Numbered from the stretch's first letter, positions 31,891-42,325 are shown. The stretch is 64,000 bases of DNA from Aradus depressus (GCA_963662175.1 OY759223.1:25273460-25337459); one strand, 5' to 3'. Notes: generated from the letters alone by a model not told the origin. Numbers and translations: made by a program.

Positions 31891-32043
31891 ATGTCGTCTC
31901 AAATGAATCGTAAATACGCGCGGAATTATTGAAAACGTAAATCAGAGGAAAGCTCGCATCAAAAGGAATTTAAAAAACCTAAAAAGTCTAGTGCCGAGCA
32001 AATGCAAGAGCTACGGCAGCATCGAAAAGAAAATGAAAAATGA
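31891..32043 (+). pseudogene. Short basic coding remnant, unknown
   Basis: From ATG 31891 the frame gives MSSQMNRKYARNY, a TGA, then KRKSEESSHQKEFKKPKKSS and AEQMQELRQHRKENEK before a second TGA. The 'SSAExxxELRxxRKEN' pattern recalls basic N-termini of some transposon-encoded proteins. I cannot assign the family. It may be noise. Confidence 0.2.
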
Positions 32044-32457
32044 TTTTATTCCGACGTTTTCACGGAAAATCTACGGCATGAACCTTACTACGCCTTAATT
32101 TTTTTTTTGTTAACTGTGATTGACAAATGGCCAAAATTAACCAATCAGTTTCTTTAACCAGTCACTGTCAGTCAATGGCACTCCCAAATTGACATTTGAG
32201 CAATTATATTATTTAATAATTATCAAATATCGTTATGAAATAGACAAATTTGATTTCGTATTTCTAAAATCTCGTTTGTAACATTTTCATACAACTTGAG
32301 ACTGTTTTGTATTTCCTTCATTTAACATTCAAATAGCTATTTCTTATTGAATTAAATTGTTAATTATAAGTTTGTCAAACTGTTTTAATTAGCTTGAATT
32401 AATTAGATCATTCTCTCACAATAACAGAAAGTTGTTTGTTTTGTTGACAACTGTTAC

Positions 32458-32968
32458 GGTTCGATTGTCTTTGTATTCGATAGAGGTAGCGTTATTGCTT
32501 ATTCTGCTGAAGATAGCGAGGCCCTTCGCACACCATTTTTCTGATGAGACGTTAAGTTAGGGTTCGATTGCCTTTGTATTCGATAGAGGTAGCGTTATTG
32601 CTTATTCTGCTGAAGATAGCGAGGCCCTTCGCACACCATTTTTCTGATGAGACGTTAAGTTAGGGTTCGATTGCCTTTGTATTCGATAGAGGTAGCGTTA
32701 TTGCTTATTCTGCTGAAGATAGCGAGGCCATTCGCACACCGTTTTTGTGATGAGACGTTAAGTTAGGGTTCGATTGCCTTTGTATTCGATAGAGGTAGCG
32801 TTATTGCTTATTCTGCTGAAGATAGCGAGGCCCTTCGCACACCATTTTTCTGATGAGACGTTTAGTTAGGGTTCGATTGTCTTTGTATTCGATAGAGGTA
32901 GCGTTATTGCTTATTCTGATGAAGATAGCGAGGCCCTTCGCACACCATTTTTCTGATGAGACGTTAAA
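32458..32968. repeat. 103-bp tandem repeat, about 5 copies
   Basis: Units start with 'ggttcgattg(c/t)ctttgta' at 32458, 32561, 32664, 32767 and 32870, exactly 103 bp apart, and are almost identical. The last unit runs straight into a SINE-like piece ('acgatggtccgaatc' to about 33000). Each unit ends 'gatgagacgttaa', similar to SINE 'gatgggacgttaa', so the satellite may have grown out of a SINE relative. Confidence 0.93.
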
Positions 32969-33173
32969 CGATGGTCCGAATCTTTACGATATCAGTTACT
33001 AAAAAAACAAAATGTAGATATTTAGGGTTTTCTACATATTCATGTTCATTTCTCTCTTGCTTCTCATTATTTGTTTTAACTATTTTGTATTACCTGTATA
33101 CATAATATGTATATACATAATATGTATATACAAAATATGTATACATAATATGTATATATAAACTATGTATACA

Positions 33174-33524
33174 GGTTAGGTTAGGTTAGGTTTTATGACT
33201 CATGCCCGGGCTTTAACTACGAGGTCATATCGCCTACTACCAGAGCGCTCTTTCGTCACTCTGGTGGACATGAGCCCGACTCTACTGTGGGAGTCCTAAA
33301 TTTTGCCTACCCTAAATTTTTATTCATCTAGGATAGGGGTCTTTAACGAGTACCTGACATCGTACAGGCTCGGGACCATCGCTTAACGTCCCATCCGAAG
33401 GACGGCGTGCTTAAGTTTATTTTACCTCCCAGATAAAATAAACTAAGGGCCTCGGTCGGGCTACGAACCCACGACCTTGAGCTCAGAAGTCAAGCACGCA
33501 TACCACTGAGCTACCGGCGCCCTC
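33174..33524 (-). repeat. SINE, full length with 12-bp TSD (reference copy)
   Basis: Best-defined copy, 351 bp, flanked by the exact duplication ACTATGTATACA (33162-33173 and 33525-33536). On the minus strand it starts GAGGGCGCCGGTAGCTCAGTGG, with an RNA polymerase III box A (TAGCTCAGTGG). About 40 bp on is box B (one base off GGTTCGAAACC here). A tRNA-unrelated body follows, with the palindrome AGAGCGCTCT, and it ends CATAAAACCTAACCTAACC. It encodes no protein. Transcription would be by Pol III, and mobility would need a LINE partner. The tail repeats the pentamer CCTAA. Confidence 0.95.
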
Positions 33525-33549
33525 ACTATGTATACATAATATGTATATA

Positions 33550-33649
33550 CAAAATAATACAATCTGTACAAAAACAATAAGTAGAAGTGCATATTGTATA
33601 TAGTCAGCACTTCTACTTATTGTTTTTTGTACAGATTGTATTATTTTGT
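33550..33649. repeat. Hairpin with ~41-bp stem
   Basis: 'acaatctgtacaaaaacaat' and 'aagtagaagtgc' on the left pair with 'gcacttctacttattg' and 'tttttgtacagattgt' on the right, with a 15-nt loop. Probably a small foldback in the microsatellite next to the SINE. Confidence 0.75.
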
Positions 33650-33910
33650 AGATTATTTTATTTTATCTTATTTTGTGTATTTTGCCATTTATTATTTTGT
33701 ATATATATTTATTTTTTTATTATTATTTTTTTAATATTATTGTTTTTTTATTTTTTTTTATTCTATTTTTTTTTATACTCACTGTCATCAAATAATAATA
33801 TAATATAACTTATAGTTATATTTTAACTGATTGTAAATATACCAAATAAACAAGGATTTCAAACAAGATTTCTCTGCCAAGATTATGTTTTTGACATCCA
33901 TAAAATATAA

Positions 33911-34444
33911 TCTTATATATAAAGCTGAAAATGTCTGTGCGTTGTACCGCTATAACTCACGAACGGCTTGATGGATTTGATTAATTTTTTTTTTTAATTT
34001 GTTCGTCATCGTCTGTGGAAGGTTATAGGCGTATTAGTACCTCAATATCTGGTCCATCCCAGCATCCACCCACGCAATCTTTGTAACTCAAAAACCACTG
34101 CAATGATTAATGAGGAATCTTTTTGAATAAATTAGTTTTAGCTCCAGGATGGTTGAAGTCTATGTTTTAATCAACCTGGTGGTCACAAGCGTTCTCAAGT
34201 ACGCACTGGCTAGGACTAAGTATTCACTAGCTGTGGTTTCCGCCGTTGAATGGCGCGTACTAGCCATGGTGCCCAGGGGTCCTAAAAACTTACTAGCTGG
34301 GATGTCTGCCGCTGAAGGACTATAAGCGTTATTCCTTATGAATAATTGAAAATTATAACATCATGAATGTACTATTGAAGAATTGACGAGAGATATTAGG
34401 AGAAAAGTCAAAGTTCCCCGGGCAACGCCGGGTATTACTGCTAG
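33911..34444 (+). mobile_element. Non-autonomous Helitron
   Basis: Starts TCTTATATATAAAGCTGAAA after an A and ends with the hairpin CCCGGGCAACGCCGGG, 8 bases, then CTAG followed by T (34441-34444 | T). This fits the Helitron rules: insertion between A and T, TC start, CTRR end, 3' hairpin. 534 bp, no coding sequence. Shares both ends with 2867-3390, but the middle (about 34190-34320) differs. Confidence 0.88.
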
Positions 34445-34589
34445 TTTATTATATTTCAGTTCATTTTCATTTTCCTCAGCTATTTGAAGTATAGAAGAAG
34501 TAATGTTATTGGTCCAAAATTGGATCGTTTCATCGGAATTTCTAGTTTTTCGCTCACTCGACTTCAAAAAATAAAGTAAATAAAAAAAA

Positions 34590-34775
34590 TGTCGTGTCTA
34601 CACAAGGACGACACTAGGAGGGCTGAACTCCAAACACTCTGATAACTCTCAATGGAATAAATGTATCGACATGAAATTTAGTATCATGCTTTAGAAATCA
34701 ACTATCGATTTTTCGCTAGATCGATTGGTGTTACGAATGCTCATATCTAGTTGATTAATTCGATAGTGATACAAG
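34590..34775 (+). repeat. U-family repeat fragment
   Basis: 'acacaaggacgacactagga', 'gataactctcaatggaataa' and 'gaaatttagtatc' are U internal blocks. Confidence 0.5.
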
Positions 34776-34979
34776 GTGGACGTTTTTTCAGTTGCCAGAG
34801 AGCTGCTTCTTATTGTGAGTCAAGTATGTAACCCTTTTTCCAGGGTATGTCATTTTTGTGGTCTTGACTCAGTGGCGAATGAAAGACTGTCGCCAAATGT
34901 ACATTCCGTCCTCTAGGAATTTGTTTTTTAGCATTTAATTACTGAAAAGATCTTCCACACTAAATGAAAAACCTTGCAT

Positions 34980-35108
34980 TGAATGAGGGGTCGAGTATGA
35001 ATGGTCCAGTCTAGAGAGACAAATGTCGTCGGTGAATCATCGGCAAGGTACTTCCCCAGAAATAATCAATTAACTTTTCGCGTCCCCTCCTAATATTCAA
35101 TAGTTGAC
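34980..35108 (-). repeat. U-family tail, reversed
   Basis: 'cggtgaatcatcggcaagg' and 'tacttccccagaaataatca', up to 'attcaatagttgac', where the GATTAC-rich element begins. Confidence 0.6.
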
Positions 35109-35468
35109 TGATTATAATGATTGTAATCGGAAATCGTGATTACGATTGCAATCATGTAATCATACAATCATAATCAAGTATGTAATCTTTGGTTACGTAA
35201 TAAACTTTAAAAAAAAACTTATTAGTGTAAAAAATAAGACAATTTAAAATGAAAGGAAATCCAAGGCGATGATTTTCGCTGTGTAATCATATGTACATTG
35301 TGATTATGATTTCATGATTATGATTCCATGATTACGATTACAAGATTACTCGATTACAATCATAATCATGGCCGTGATTACGATTACACTCGTGTAATCA
35401 AGTAATCAACCAATTTTTTAAATTATAATCGTAATCTTAATCATTGATTATGATTATGCCCATCTCTG
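35109..35468. mobile_element. GATTAC-rich MITE, hAT-like
   Basis: About 360 bp made mostly of GATTAC, GTAATC and ATAATCATG words on both strands. The right end's complement reads CAGAGATGGGCATAATCATA, the same CAGAG-TGGGCA terminus as the hAT MITE at 7889-8582. The left end lacks the first ~12 bases. A 6-bp repeat GTTGAC flanks both sides and may be what is left of the 8-bp target duplication. Confidence 0.55.
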
Positions 35469-35474
35469 GTTGAC

Positions 35475-35735
35475 CCCCTTCAGATCCTCCCCTTTCATTC
35501 TACCGATTCCGCTAAAAATTAAAATTTCACGTCCTTATGAGGTTTTGAATTTATATATGAAATATTTTGTATCGATTATCGATTATTTTTAGGTTAAGCT
35601 TCCCCTCTTACCCCCCCCCCCCCCCCTCCCCTTTGGTAAATTTGGCTGAAAAACAATAGGTGTCGTCGTTAGAGAGTTCTGGATTCACATATAAAATTTC
35701 GTGTCGATACATTCATTCTATCGGGAGTTATCGTC
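35475..35735 (-). repeat. U-family repeat, reversed, with poly-C
   Basis: Blocks 'ttcattctaccgattccgct', 'atatatgaaatattttgtat' and 'ataggtgtcgtcgttagaga', with a run of 16 C at 35611-35626. Confidence 0.6.
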
Positions 35736-36329
35736 TGAGACATGGTGGGAAGTAAAAATGCATCACTATGCAGTTGCCACAGTTGCAATACGTTTTATAT
35801 CATCATAAAGATTAGAAGAGTAATTAGTGATCAGCACTTTTCTGTATACTTTACATCGTCATTCTGAGGGTGACGAGTAATGCCAGTATACGAGTAATAT
35901 GACAGAGGCAGGTTAGAAGTTTTCGTGTAAATCAAGCGAACTTCTAAAAAAAATCTTCTGCACGGTTTTCGGTATGTATCTTGCAAATCGGTCGTTGTTA
36001 CTCTAGACAAAGGTTGACTCGTAAATTATGTTTTGCATAAAGAATTTTATGATCAATAATAAAATTGTTTACAATAAAGGTCAGCAAATAAATTGAAGAT
36101 ACTGATGATGGAGTCTTTCACGAAACGATGCTGGGAAACCAATAAATAAATTAGGAATAAAATAAAATAAATCTGTGAAAATATATATTAATACACATTT
36201 TTATTTATGTTTATATTTAACATGCGATGGTAATTTATGTTGTGGCCTGAGGATGCATGATCAACCGGTCGTAAATATACAAGAAATTTAAACAGGAAGA
36301 TATAATTGTATTTCGGTTTAGGTTGTGTG

Positions 36330-36620
36330 CTTGCTTACTGAGCTCAAGATCATGGGTTGATTTTCCATTCCAGAGATTTTTATCTAGGAGGTGAAAAACC
36401 TTGAGCATACTGTCCTTCGGATGGGACTCCTTAAAGACCCTTACCCTACCTCTTCAGAGTAGAGTCGGGGCTCATGTCTACCAGAGCGACAAAAGAGCAC
36501 TCTGGTAGTAGGTAGTATGATTTCGTACTCATGCCCGGGCATGAGTTACAATAACTAATTTATTTAGAGTATAAGGACATCATGTAACATCCTCACCGAC
36601 AGAAATTTAAAGGACTAAAA
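36330..36620 (+). repeat. SINE plus shared flank
   Basis: Forward SINE (to about 36558) with a deletion in the middle. The following ~60 bp ('agtataaggacatcatgtaa', 'ggactaaaatacatat') recur after the SINE at 37570-37845. Confidence 0.75.
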
Positions 36621-37569
36621 TACATATAATTTCAAATATATTATTCAATAAGTCTTTCTAAGTATAAATGAAATATCTATGGGCACAGGGAATAAGTTGT
36701 TAAGTAGTAAAATGGCCAAAATGAGTTAATTGTACTGTAATCATCTCCCAAGCCATCTGCGCACTGTGAAGAAGTTGGGAGCTCAGGACTCTAATACTTT
36801 CGGAATTATAAAGATGTGGGTTTCTTGGTATCTCGTAAAATTGTGTATGTTCTCGGTTAAATCAACTTAATCTACTTCTTTGAGGAATCATTCACGAGAT
36901 AACTACATTTAACCATTTATTCACTACGGCAGACTATTCCAAGTGATGAGGGCGTTTTCCGTTAAATCAAGTTTAGAGAGGCATCATTCACGAGTGTTTC
37001 ATAAAGTATGGTTAATAATTAAGTAAGTGATACTCCTATAGAATGAGAAGGTATATGATTAATAATGATGCAAACATAATTTATTTATTCCAAAAACTGG
37101 ATTTACACGATTAATGCAAAAGTAAAAAAAGTTCTGCCCTAAAAAGTAACGAATTTAGACTTACTCTTTTATTCCCTGTGACCACAGATATAAGTTAGAA
37201 CTATACTAGAATTGCAGAGAAAACTAGCGCGCAAAAAAAAACTAGCTATATCTGTTGCCATTCTCCATAGTCCGGGTCATAGTGGAATTATAAACCAGAC
37301 TCACCTCACCCAACGTGGTTTGTTCTCTCAACGACTGGAGTGTAAAACTTTTTATGTGCTACGATCTAGCTGGGTACTAACTTCTTTGTTTTTGTTTCAG
37401 GTATGTTGGCTGATTTCTTTTCTATTGTAAGTATTTTTTAACAATTAAATATCATAAATATTATTTATAAAATAATTTATATTCCTCAAAAAATGTAAAA
37501 AAATAAATAAATAATAAAAATAATAAATATTATCACATTTCTTGTGGAAATAGTTGCTGGTTTTCAAAA
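36621..37569. other. No gene recognised
   Basis: AT-rich DNA. A short open frame at 37212-37430 shows no recognisable domain, so it is not called. Confidence 0.4.
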
Positions 37570-37845
37570 GGGCCCTAAATGGCTTTGATCGCATGGTTTA
37601 CGGGTTCGAATCCCGTCCGGGAGTGAGCACGATGTCTTTCGGATGGGACTCGAAGAGCCCTACCCAACCTCTTAGAGTAGAGTCGGGGCTCATGTCCACC
37701 AGAGCGACAAAAGAGCACTCTAGTAGTAGGTAGTATGATTTCGTAGTTAATGCCCGGGCATGAGTTACAATAACTAATTTTATTTACAGTATAAGGACAC
37801 CCTGTAACATAGTCGAAATTTAAGGAAGACTAAAATACATATCGT
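37570..37845 (+). repeat. SINE plus shared flank
   Basis: Forward SINE starting near box B ('gggttcgaatcccgtccggg') with the middle deleted, followed by the same ~60-bp flank as at 36560-36620. Confidence 0.75.
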
Positions 37846-37969
37846 CTGAAAACATGTTTTTATGGAAACTCAAAAATATTTTGATGTGGTCTGTCCTGTA
37901 TATTCTAGATCTTTTCTTGCACACCCGTTAGTAAATAAATGTTATTCACTAATTTTTAATTATTAATTT

Positions 37970-38510
37970 TTACTTTCTTATACCTGTAGTAAAAGAAAGT
38001 ATTGTAATCGTGCGAAAATCATTCTAAGGTAGGGGATTGTAGCTATGAACTTGCAATTTGGAATGAAGAAGTCGCATGTGCTTACTTAGATCTGATTAGA
38101 TTTTGGCCAAAATCGGACAAAAATTGATACTTTATTTCTGGGCCTAAGTACATGATACCGTTTACATGTATGACCTAATCAACAATTTTTTCAAATATAA
38201 GTTGAAAAGCCCATTTTTCGTATAATACTTTTTTTCGAAGACGAGAAAACGTCGCTTTGAAACTCATTTTTTTACACGTTTGCTTGATTTACGCGAAAAA
38301 GGTTAGTCCTATCGAAAAATTTGTTCCCACCAAAAATGTTCCTTATTAAATTTCTAATCGCTAAAGTGTCCTCAGATTTGAGATAGAACCAATAAGATCA
38401 AAGTTATAGCGCCACAAATAAGGTAAAAATAAATTTCCATAATAATTTATTTAAAAATAGCAACGAACTATAAAATTTATTTTTATTATTGGTAGTTTCT
38501 TATTAAAAAT
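37970..38510 (+). repeat. Dispersed repeat B
   Basis: From 'actttcttatacctgtagta' and 'agtattgtaatcgtgcg' through 'acgtttgcttgatttacgcg', 'aatgttccttattaaatttc' and 'tagcgccac' to 'attattggtagttt'. A second copy is at about 51815-52575, and short pieces are at 6415-6500 (minus), 19155-19210, 31440-31500 and 40735-40815. No coding potential seen. Confidence 0.6.
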
Positions 38511-39090
38511 GATGAAGAAAATATTATCTTTCTGCCTCCCTCTTGGCTGTAAAAGCGTGGTTGGTATAAGTCATACATATTTTTTATTTATCCATTTTAT
38601 TCATTCCTATTCACTATATCTGGAGTGTAATGATGGTGAACATTTTATGAAGGGTAAAAATTTAATTACATGTGAAAAGATTTATAAAACTCTCCTGAAT
38701 TATTCAGAGCACAACATCCATGCATCATTTTTACTGAGTTAGTTCTGTAGCCATTTTGTGTGCAGAAAGTTTAACGCCATGAGATATATTTTGTTTTTAC
38801 TTTTTCAGCTTTTTGCATTAAAATGGGAAGTTATGTACTTTGTTTGAAATTCGAAGTTAAGATTTCAGTGGAATTCTTTGAATACACTTTAACCCCTATA
38901 GGATTATAACAAGTTATTAAATGTATCATGGATTATCAGAATGTATTGTTATTGTGTAACTTCGGACAACGAATCATACATTTTTTTTTTATTTCTCTAT
39001 TTTGAATATTTACAATCGGTAATATGGTCATAAGTAAATTTGATTAAGTATACATTTTAAAAAATATAATAAAATAAAAGAATGATAATG
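38511..39090. other. No gene recognised
   Basis: The left part holds a fragment of the poly-C TIR element ('aagcgtggttggtataag'). The rest is unassigned. Confidence 0.35.
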
Positions 39091-39094
39091 TAAT

Positions 39095-39388
39095 ACTTGG
39101 CTTCTGAGCTCAAGATCGTGGGTTCGAAACCCGACCGAGGCCCTTAGTTTATTTTATCTTGGAGGTAAAATAAACTTAAGCACGCCGTCCTTCGGATGGG
39201 ATGTTAAGCGATGGCCCCGAGTCTGATGTCAGGTACTCGTTAAAGACCCCTTCCCTAGGTGAATAAACCTAAGTAGGCAACATTTAGGTCTCCCATTGTA
39301 GTGTCCTGTCCACCAGAGCGATAGAAGAGCACTCTGGTAGTAGGCGAAATGTCCTCGTAGTTAAAGCCTGGGTATGAGTCATTATAAC
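39095..39388 (+). repeat. SINE, head-truncated
   Basis: Begins 'gcttctgagctcaagatcg' between box A and box B, has a perfect box B 'ggttcgaaacc', and ends 'gcctgggtatgagtcattat'. Confidence 0.88.
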
Positions 39389-39543
39389 TGCCCTTATATT
39401 TCGAATAACTGAAGAAGTAAAAATTGAAAAATTATTTTAAATAATCGAAAAATATTTATAAATTATTTTGACATTTAAAATTTTTATTTTTTCTCTGCGG
39501 GTCTCGCTCCGACCCTGATGAGGTTCCTATCTCCCTCCTAAAG

Positions 39544-39568
39544 CCCCCCCCCCCCCCCCCCCCCCCCC
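39544..39568. repeat. Poly-C tract (25 C)
   Basis: Uninterrupted run of C. Several similar runs occur in the window. Confidence 0.97.
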
Positions 39569-39727
39569 ACACTGATTCTCTCTGGTGCCTTCACCCTCTT
39601 GTCAGGACTGAAGCATCCAGCATATGGGACAATGACATTGAAGTCCGCTTCCTGTTCTTGGCACTTCCTTTGTGACGTCAAGTGGACAACATATATAAAC
39701 ACAAGACTCTCGGATCTCTCAGTCGGT

Positions 39728-39938
39728 CAGTTATCTCTGTTAGAACACTGGTTAGTTATCTCATTTAGAACACTGGCCAGTCATCTGTTAGTATACTGAT
39801 TTGTCATCTCTGTTAGTATACTGATTAATCATATCTGTTATAATACTGATTAGTCATCTCTGTTAGAATACTGATTAGTCATCTCGGTTAGAATACTGAT
39901 TAGTCATCTCTGTTAGAATACTGATTAGTCATCTCTGT
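39728..39938. repeat. 25-bp tandem repeat
   Basis: Unit 'ctctgttagaatactgatta' plus 'gtcat', about eight copies. The left copies are more diverged ('tagaacactggttagttat'). Confidence 0.92.
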
Positions 39939-39954
39939 CCCCCTTCTTTTTGGT

Positions 39955-40078
39955 TGGTTCGAGTTGGCTAAAAATCAATAGGTGTCGTCCTTAGAGGGTT
40001 CGGAATAAACATACACATTTTCGTGTCGATACATTCATTCTTTCGGGAGTTATCGTGTTTAAAGACACATGAGTATAA
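39955..40078 (-). repeat. U-family repeat fragment, reversed
   Basis: 'gctaaaaatcaataggtgtc', 'tttcgtgtcgatacattc' and 'tcgggagttatcgtg'. Confidence 0.55.
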
Positions 40079-41040
40079 CGAAAGGATGCACGGTGCTTTA
40101 TGCACTCCCATCATCAGTATCCATAATTTATTTGCTGCACTTTACGTTAACAGTAACATTCACTCAGTCTTGACTTGGAGTTTCAACATAGGGGTTGAAT
40201 CAATAAATATGTTCTGTAAGAAGATTTGGATTGAATTTTAGTTCAATGATAAGTTATTATATTATATGTGAATACAGAATATACTTACACAACCCAAAAG
40301 CTTTACCGAAGTTACCTCAGAGCACATAGATGCCTTGTCTACTCTGTACCACTATAGTATTTTATAAAAATTTTTTTTTTAACAGAAAACACTGAAGAGA
40401 ACATAATATTAAAGTCTATATAATTTAAAAAAAATTCATAATATCTTTTCCGAAGATGGCCCGGAAGAAAGTGTCAGATTTTAATTGGCTGGCCTCGGAA
40501 AGATAAAAAAATAATAATTTCGAAAATATTTTCAGTTAAATAAGTTTTTAATTTTTTACAAGATTCACTGAACCTCAAAAATGGCAAAATGATGGTTTTA
40601 CTTTCTTAATTTCTTCAATTTCTAAATTATATTGGTTATTATGACTCGTACTAGGTCACCTTATTGGTACCTGAGCGCTCTTTCGTCACTCTGGTAGACA
40701 TGAGCCAATAAACAAATATAGTTTTGAAACACATATTTTTAGAAGTTTCCTTGATTTACCCGAAAACGGTTAGTTCTATCGGAAAATTTATTCTCACCAA
40801 AATTGTTCTAAGTTGTCAATATTCAAAAATTGAAATAATTCTCGAAAATAATTATGAGAAGGAATGGCAAATATTGAGTAAATGAAATTGGATTCATTTT
40901 GGAAATGGATAATCCGAGGTAACAGGGCGTTATTTTCACAGTTATCAATTATCTTCACGTTTTCCTTCAGCACGTATATATTATTAGATATTATATAAGT
41001 AAACCTCAGTATAATGTTTATCGAAGGACTTTAAATGAGA
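40079..41040. other. No gene; small repeat scraps
   Basis: Contains a SINE scrap at 40635-40707 (reversed, 'gagcgctctttcgtcactct') and a repeat-B piece at 40735-40815. Otherwise unassigned. Confidence 0.4.
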
Positions 41041-41044
41041 GTTA

Positions 41045-41221
41045 TGCAATCATTAACTCAAAAATATCAATAACTGCCAAATTAATGAATGTATCAACAC
41101 GAAATTTTATATGTAAATCCAAAACCCAATAAGGACGTTGCCTATCAATTTTCAGCCAAATCTGCCCAAGGGAAGTGAGGGATCAGGGGGCTCAACTCAG
41201 CAATCTTAATAACTGTCGCTG
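41045..41221 (+). repeat. U-family repeat fragment
   Basis: 'aataactgccaaattaatga', 'aaggacgttgcctatcaatt' and 'ataactgtcgctgt'. The pogo-like element begins here. Confidence 0.55.
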
Positions 41222-41878
41222 TAACCTCTATAAGTCGAACATCAAGGGAGACGCCAAAAAAATCGAGTTATAGAGTTTTCGACTTATGGAGGATTTCGAC
41301 TCGAGCGGATTTTGATTCGACTTGTAGAGGTTAAGATTCATTCTAACTAATTTTGAGTTAGAGAGGTGAAATAAATAAAAATTCAAGTTACAGAGGTAAC
41401 AAACATATTTATATTTATTATAAATCAACATTATTTCCAAACATCCTTAAAATAAAAAATACATAGTGTACGTAGGTATTAAAAAGAGTTAGTAATTTTT
41501 CTTTGCTTTAGATAATTGGTAATTATATTTATTTTATATGTACTCCTAAATTGTTTTCTAAAAAACAATGGTGTACATTGTCGGCAAACTTATTTTTCTT
41601 CGAGCTATAGAGATAATAAGTTTCAAATAATCGAGTTGTAAAGGTTGTAAAATAAAACATTGCTATGTACGAGATACAGAGGCCCAATTTATTTTTTCGA
41701 GTTATAGAGGGAAAATATGTACCAAAGGCTTGTAGGGACTCACTGATTATTTCGACTAATAGAGGGTTGAGTTTTCGAGTAATGGAGGTTTTGGGGCTTG
41801 AAGGGAAAGGAACAAAACTTTTTTTCGAGTTTTGGATGTTTTCGATTTATCGAGGTTCGACTTAAAGAGGTTCTACTG
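41222..41878. mobile_element. pogo-like element, shorter copy
   Basis: Right end complement CAGTAGAACCTCTTTAAGTC, with TA after it (41879-41880). The left end keeps 'acctctataagtcgaacatc' but has lost the terminal CAGTA. Same family as 21757-23259, in opposite orientation, with about 850 bp less interior. No transposase. Confidence 0.7.
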
Positions 41879-41934
41879 TAATAACATTTTTCTTATATAT
41901 ACTACAGAACGACATTTCAATGGTTTTATTATTT

Positions 41935-41975
41935 CGGTTAGCCGGCTTTCGAGGTTGCCCTTATCATCAGACTGT
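41935..41975 (-). ncRNA. Hammerhead ribozyme core, class 4
   Basis: On the minus strand: CTGATGA (41964-41970), stem II AGG/CCT with a GCAA tetraloop, GAAA (41947-41950), the palindromic stem III AGCCGGCT (41940-41947), then A at the cleavage position (CUA is a permitted NUH). Truncated relatives are at 45795-45835 and, very decayed, about 53480-53520. Confidence 0.58.
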
Positions 41976-42059
41976 CTACAAAAAAAAACATTATTTTGTA
42001 AAAAAAAATGATGTAATAACATTTTTCGTATATATTCAAATGTCCCAGTGACAGTTATT

Positions 42060-42325
42060 AAGGTTGCTGAGTTGACCCCCCCCCCCCCTCCCTTTGGTCA
42101 ATTTGGCTGAAAATTGATAGGCATCGTCGTTATTGGGTTTTGGATGTACATATAAAATTTCATGTTGAAACATTCATTACTTCAACAGTTATTAGGATAT
42201 TTGAGTTATCAGAATAAGACACCAAATTTCAGCCAAATGATACATTAGTTTTATAGGAAAAGTGAAAATTTACTTTTTTTAATTCCCACTGGGGAAGTGC
42301 ATTGTCGGTTATTCACATTGCAGGT
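42060..42325 (+). repeat. U-family repeat, tail side
   Basis: Poly-C run at about 42077-42090, internal blocks, then 'cactggggaagtgcattgtc' and hairpin relic 'ggttattcaca'. Confidence 0.55.

Noticed and set aside
32458..32968. CTGATGAG in each 103-bp unit as a ribozyme satellite
   Set aside because: No GAAA at the right distance and no stem II in any unit.
32458..32968. 103-bp direct repeats as a CRISPR array
   Set aside because: The whole unit is conserved with no variable spacers, and the genome is eukaryotic.
33170..33195. GGTTAGGTTAGG as an interstitial telomere
   Set aside because: Only two to three units, always at the SINE 3' end.
33480..33524. tRNA-like sequences with box A and box B as real tRNA genes
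   Set aside because: The same head is followed by the same ~270-bp body at many sites with target duplications, and no cloverleaf with a 7-bp acceptor stem closes. They are SINE heads.
36110..36150. CTGATGA with GAAA as a hammerhead core
   Set aside because: The intervening bases do not form a convincing stem II and stem III is not self-complementary.
36243..36280. CTGAGGA...CCGGTCG...AAAT as a hammerhead core
   Set aside because: The GAAA box is absent (GTAAA) and stem II does not form. Possibly a decayed relative only.
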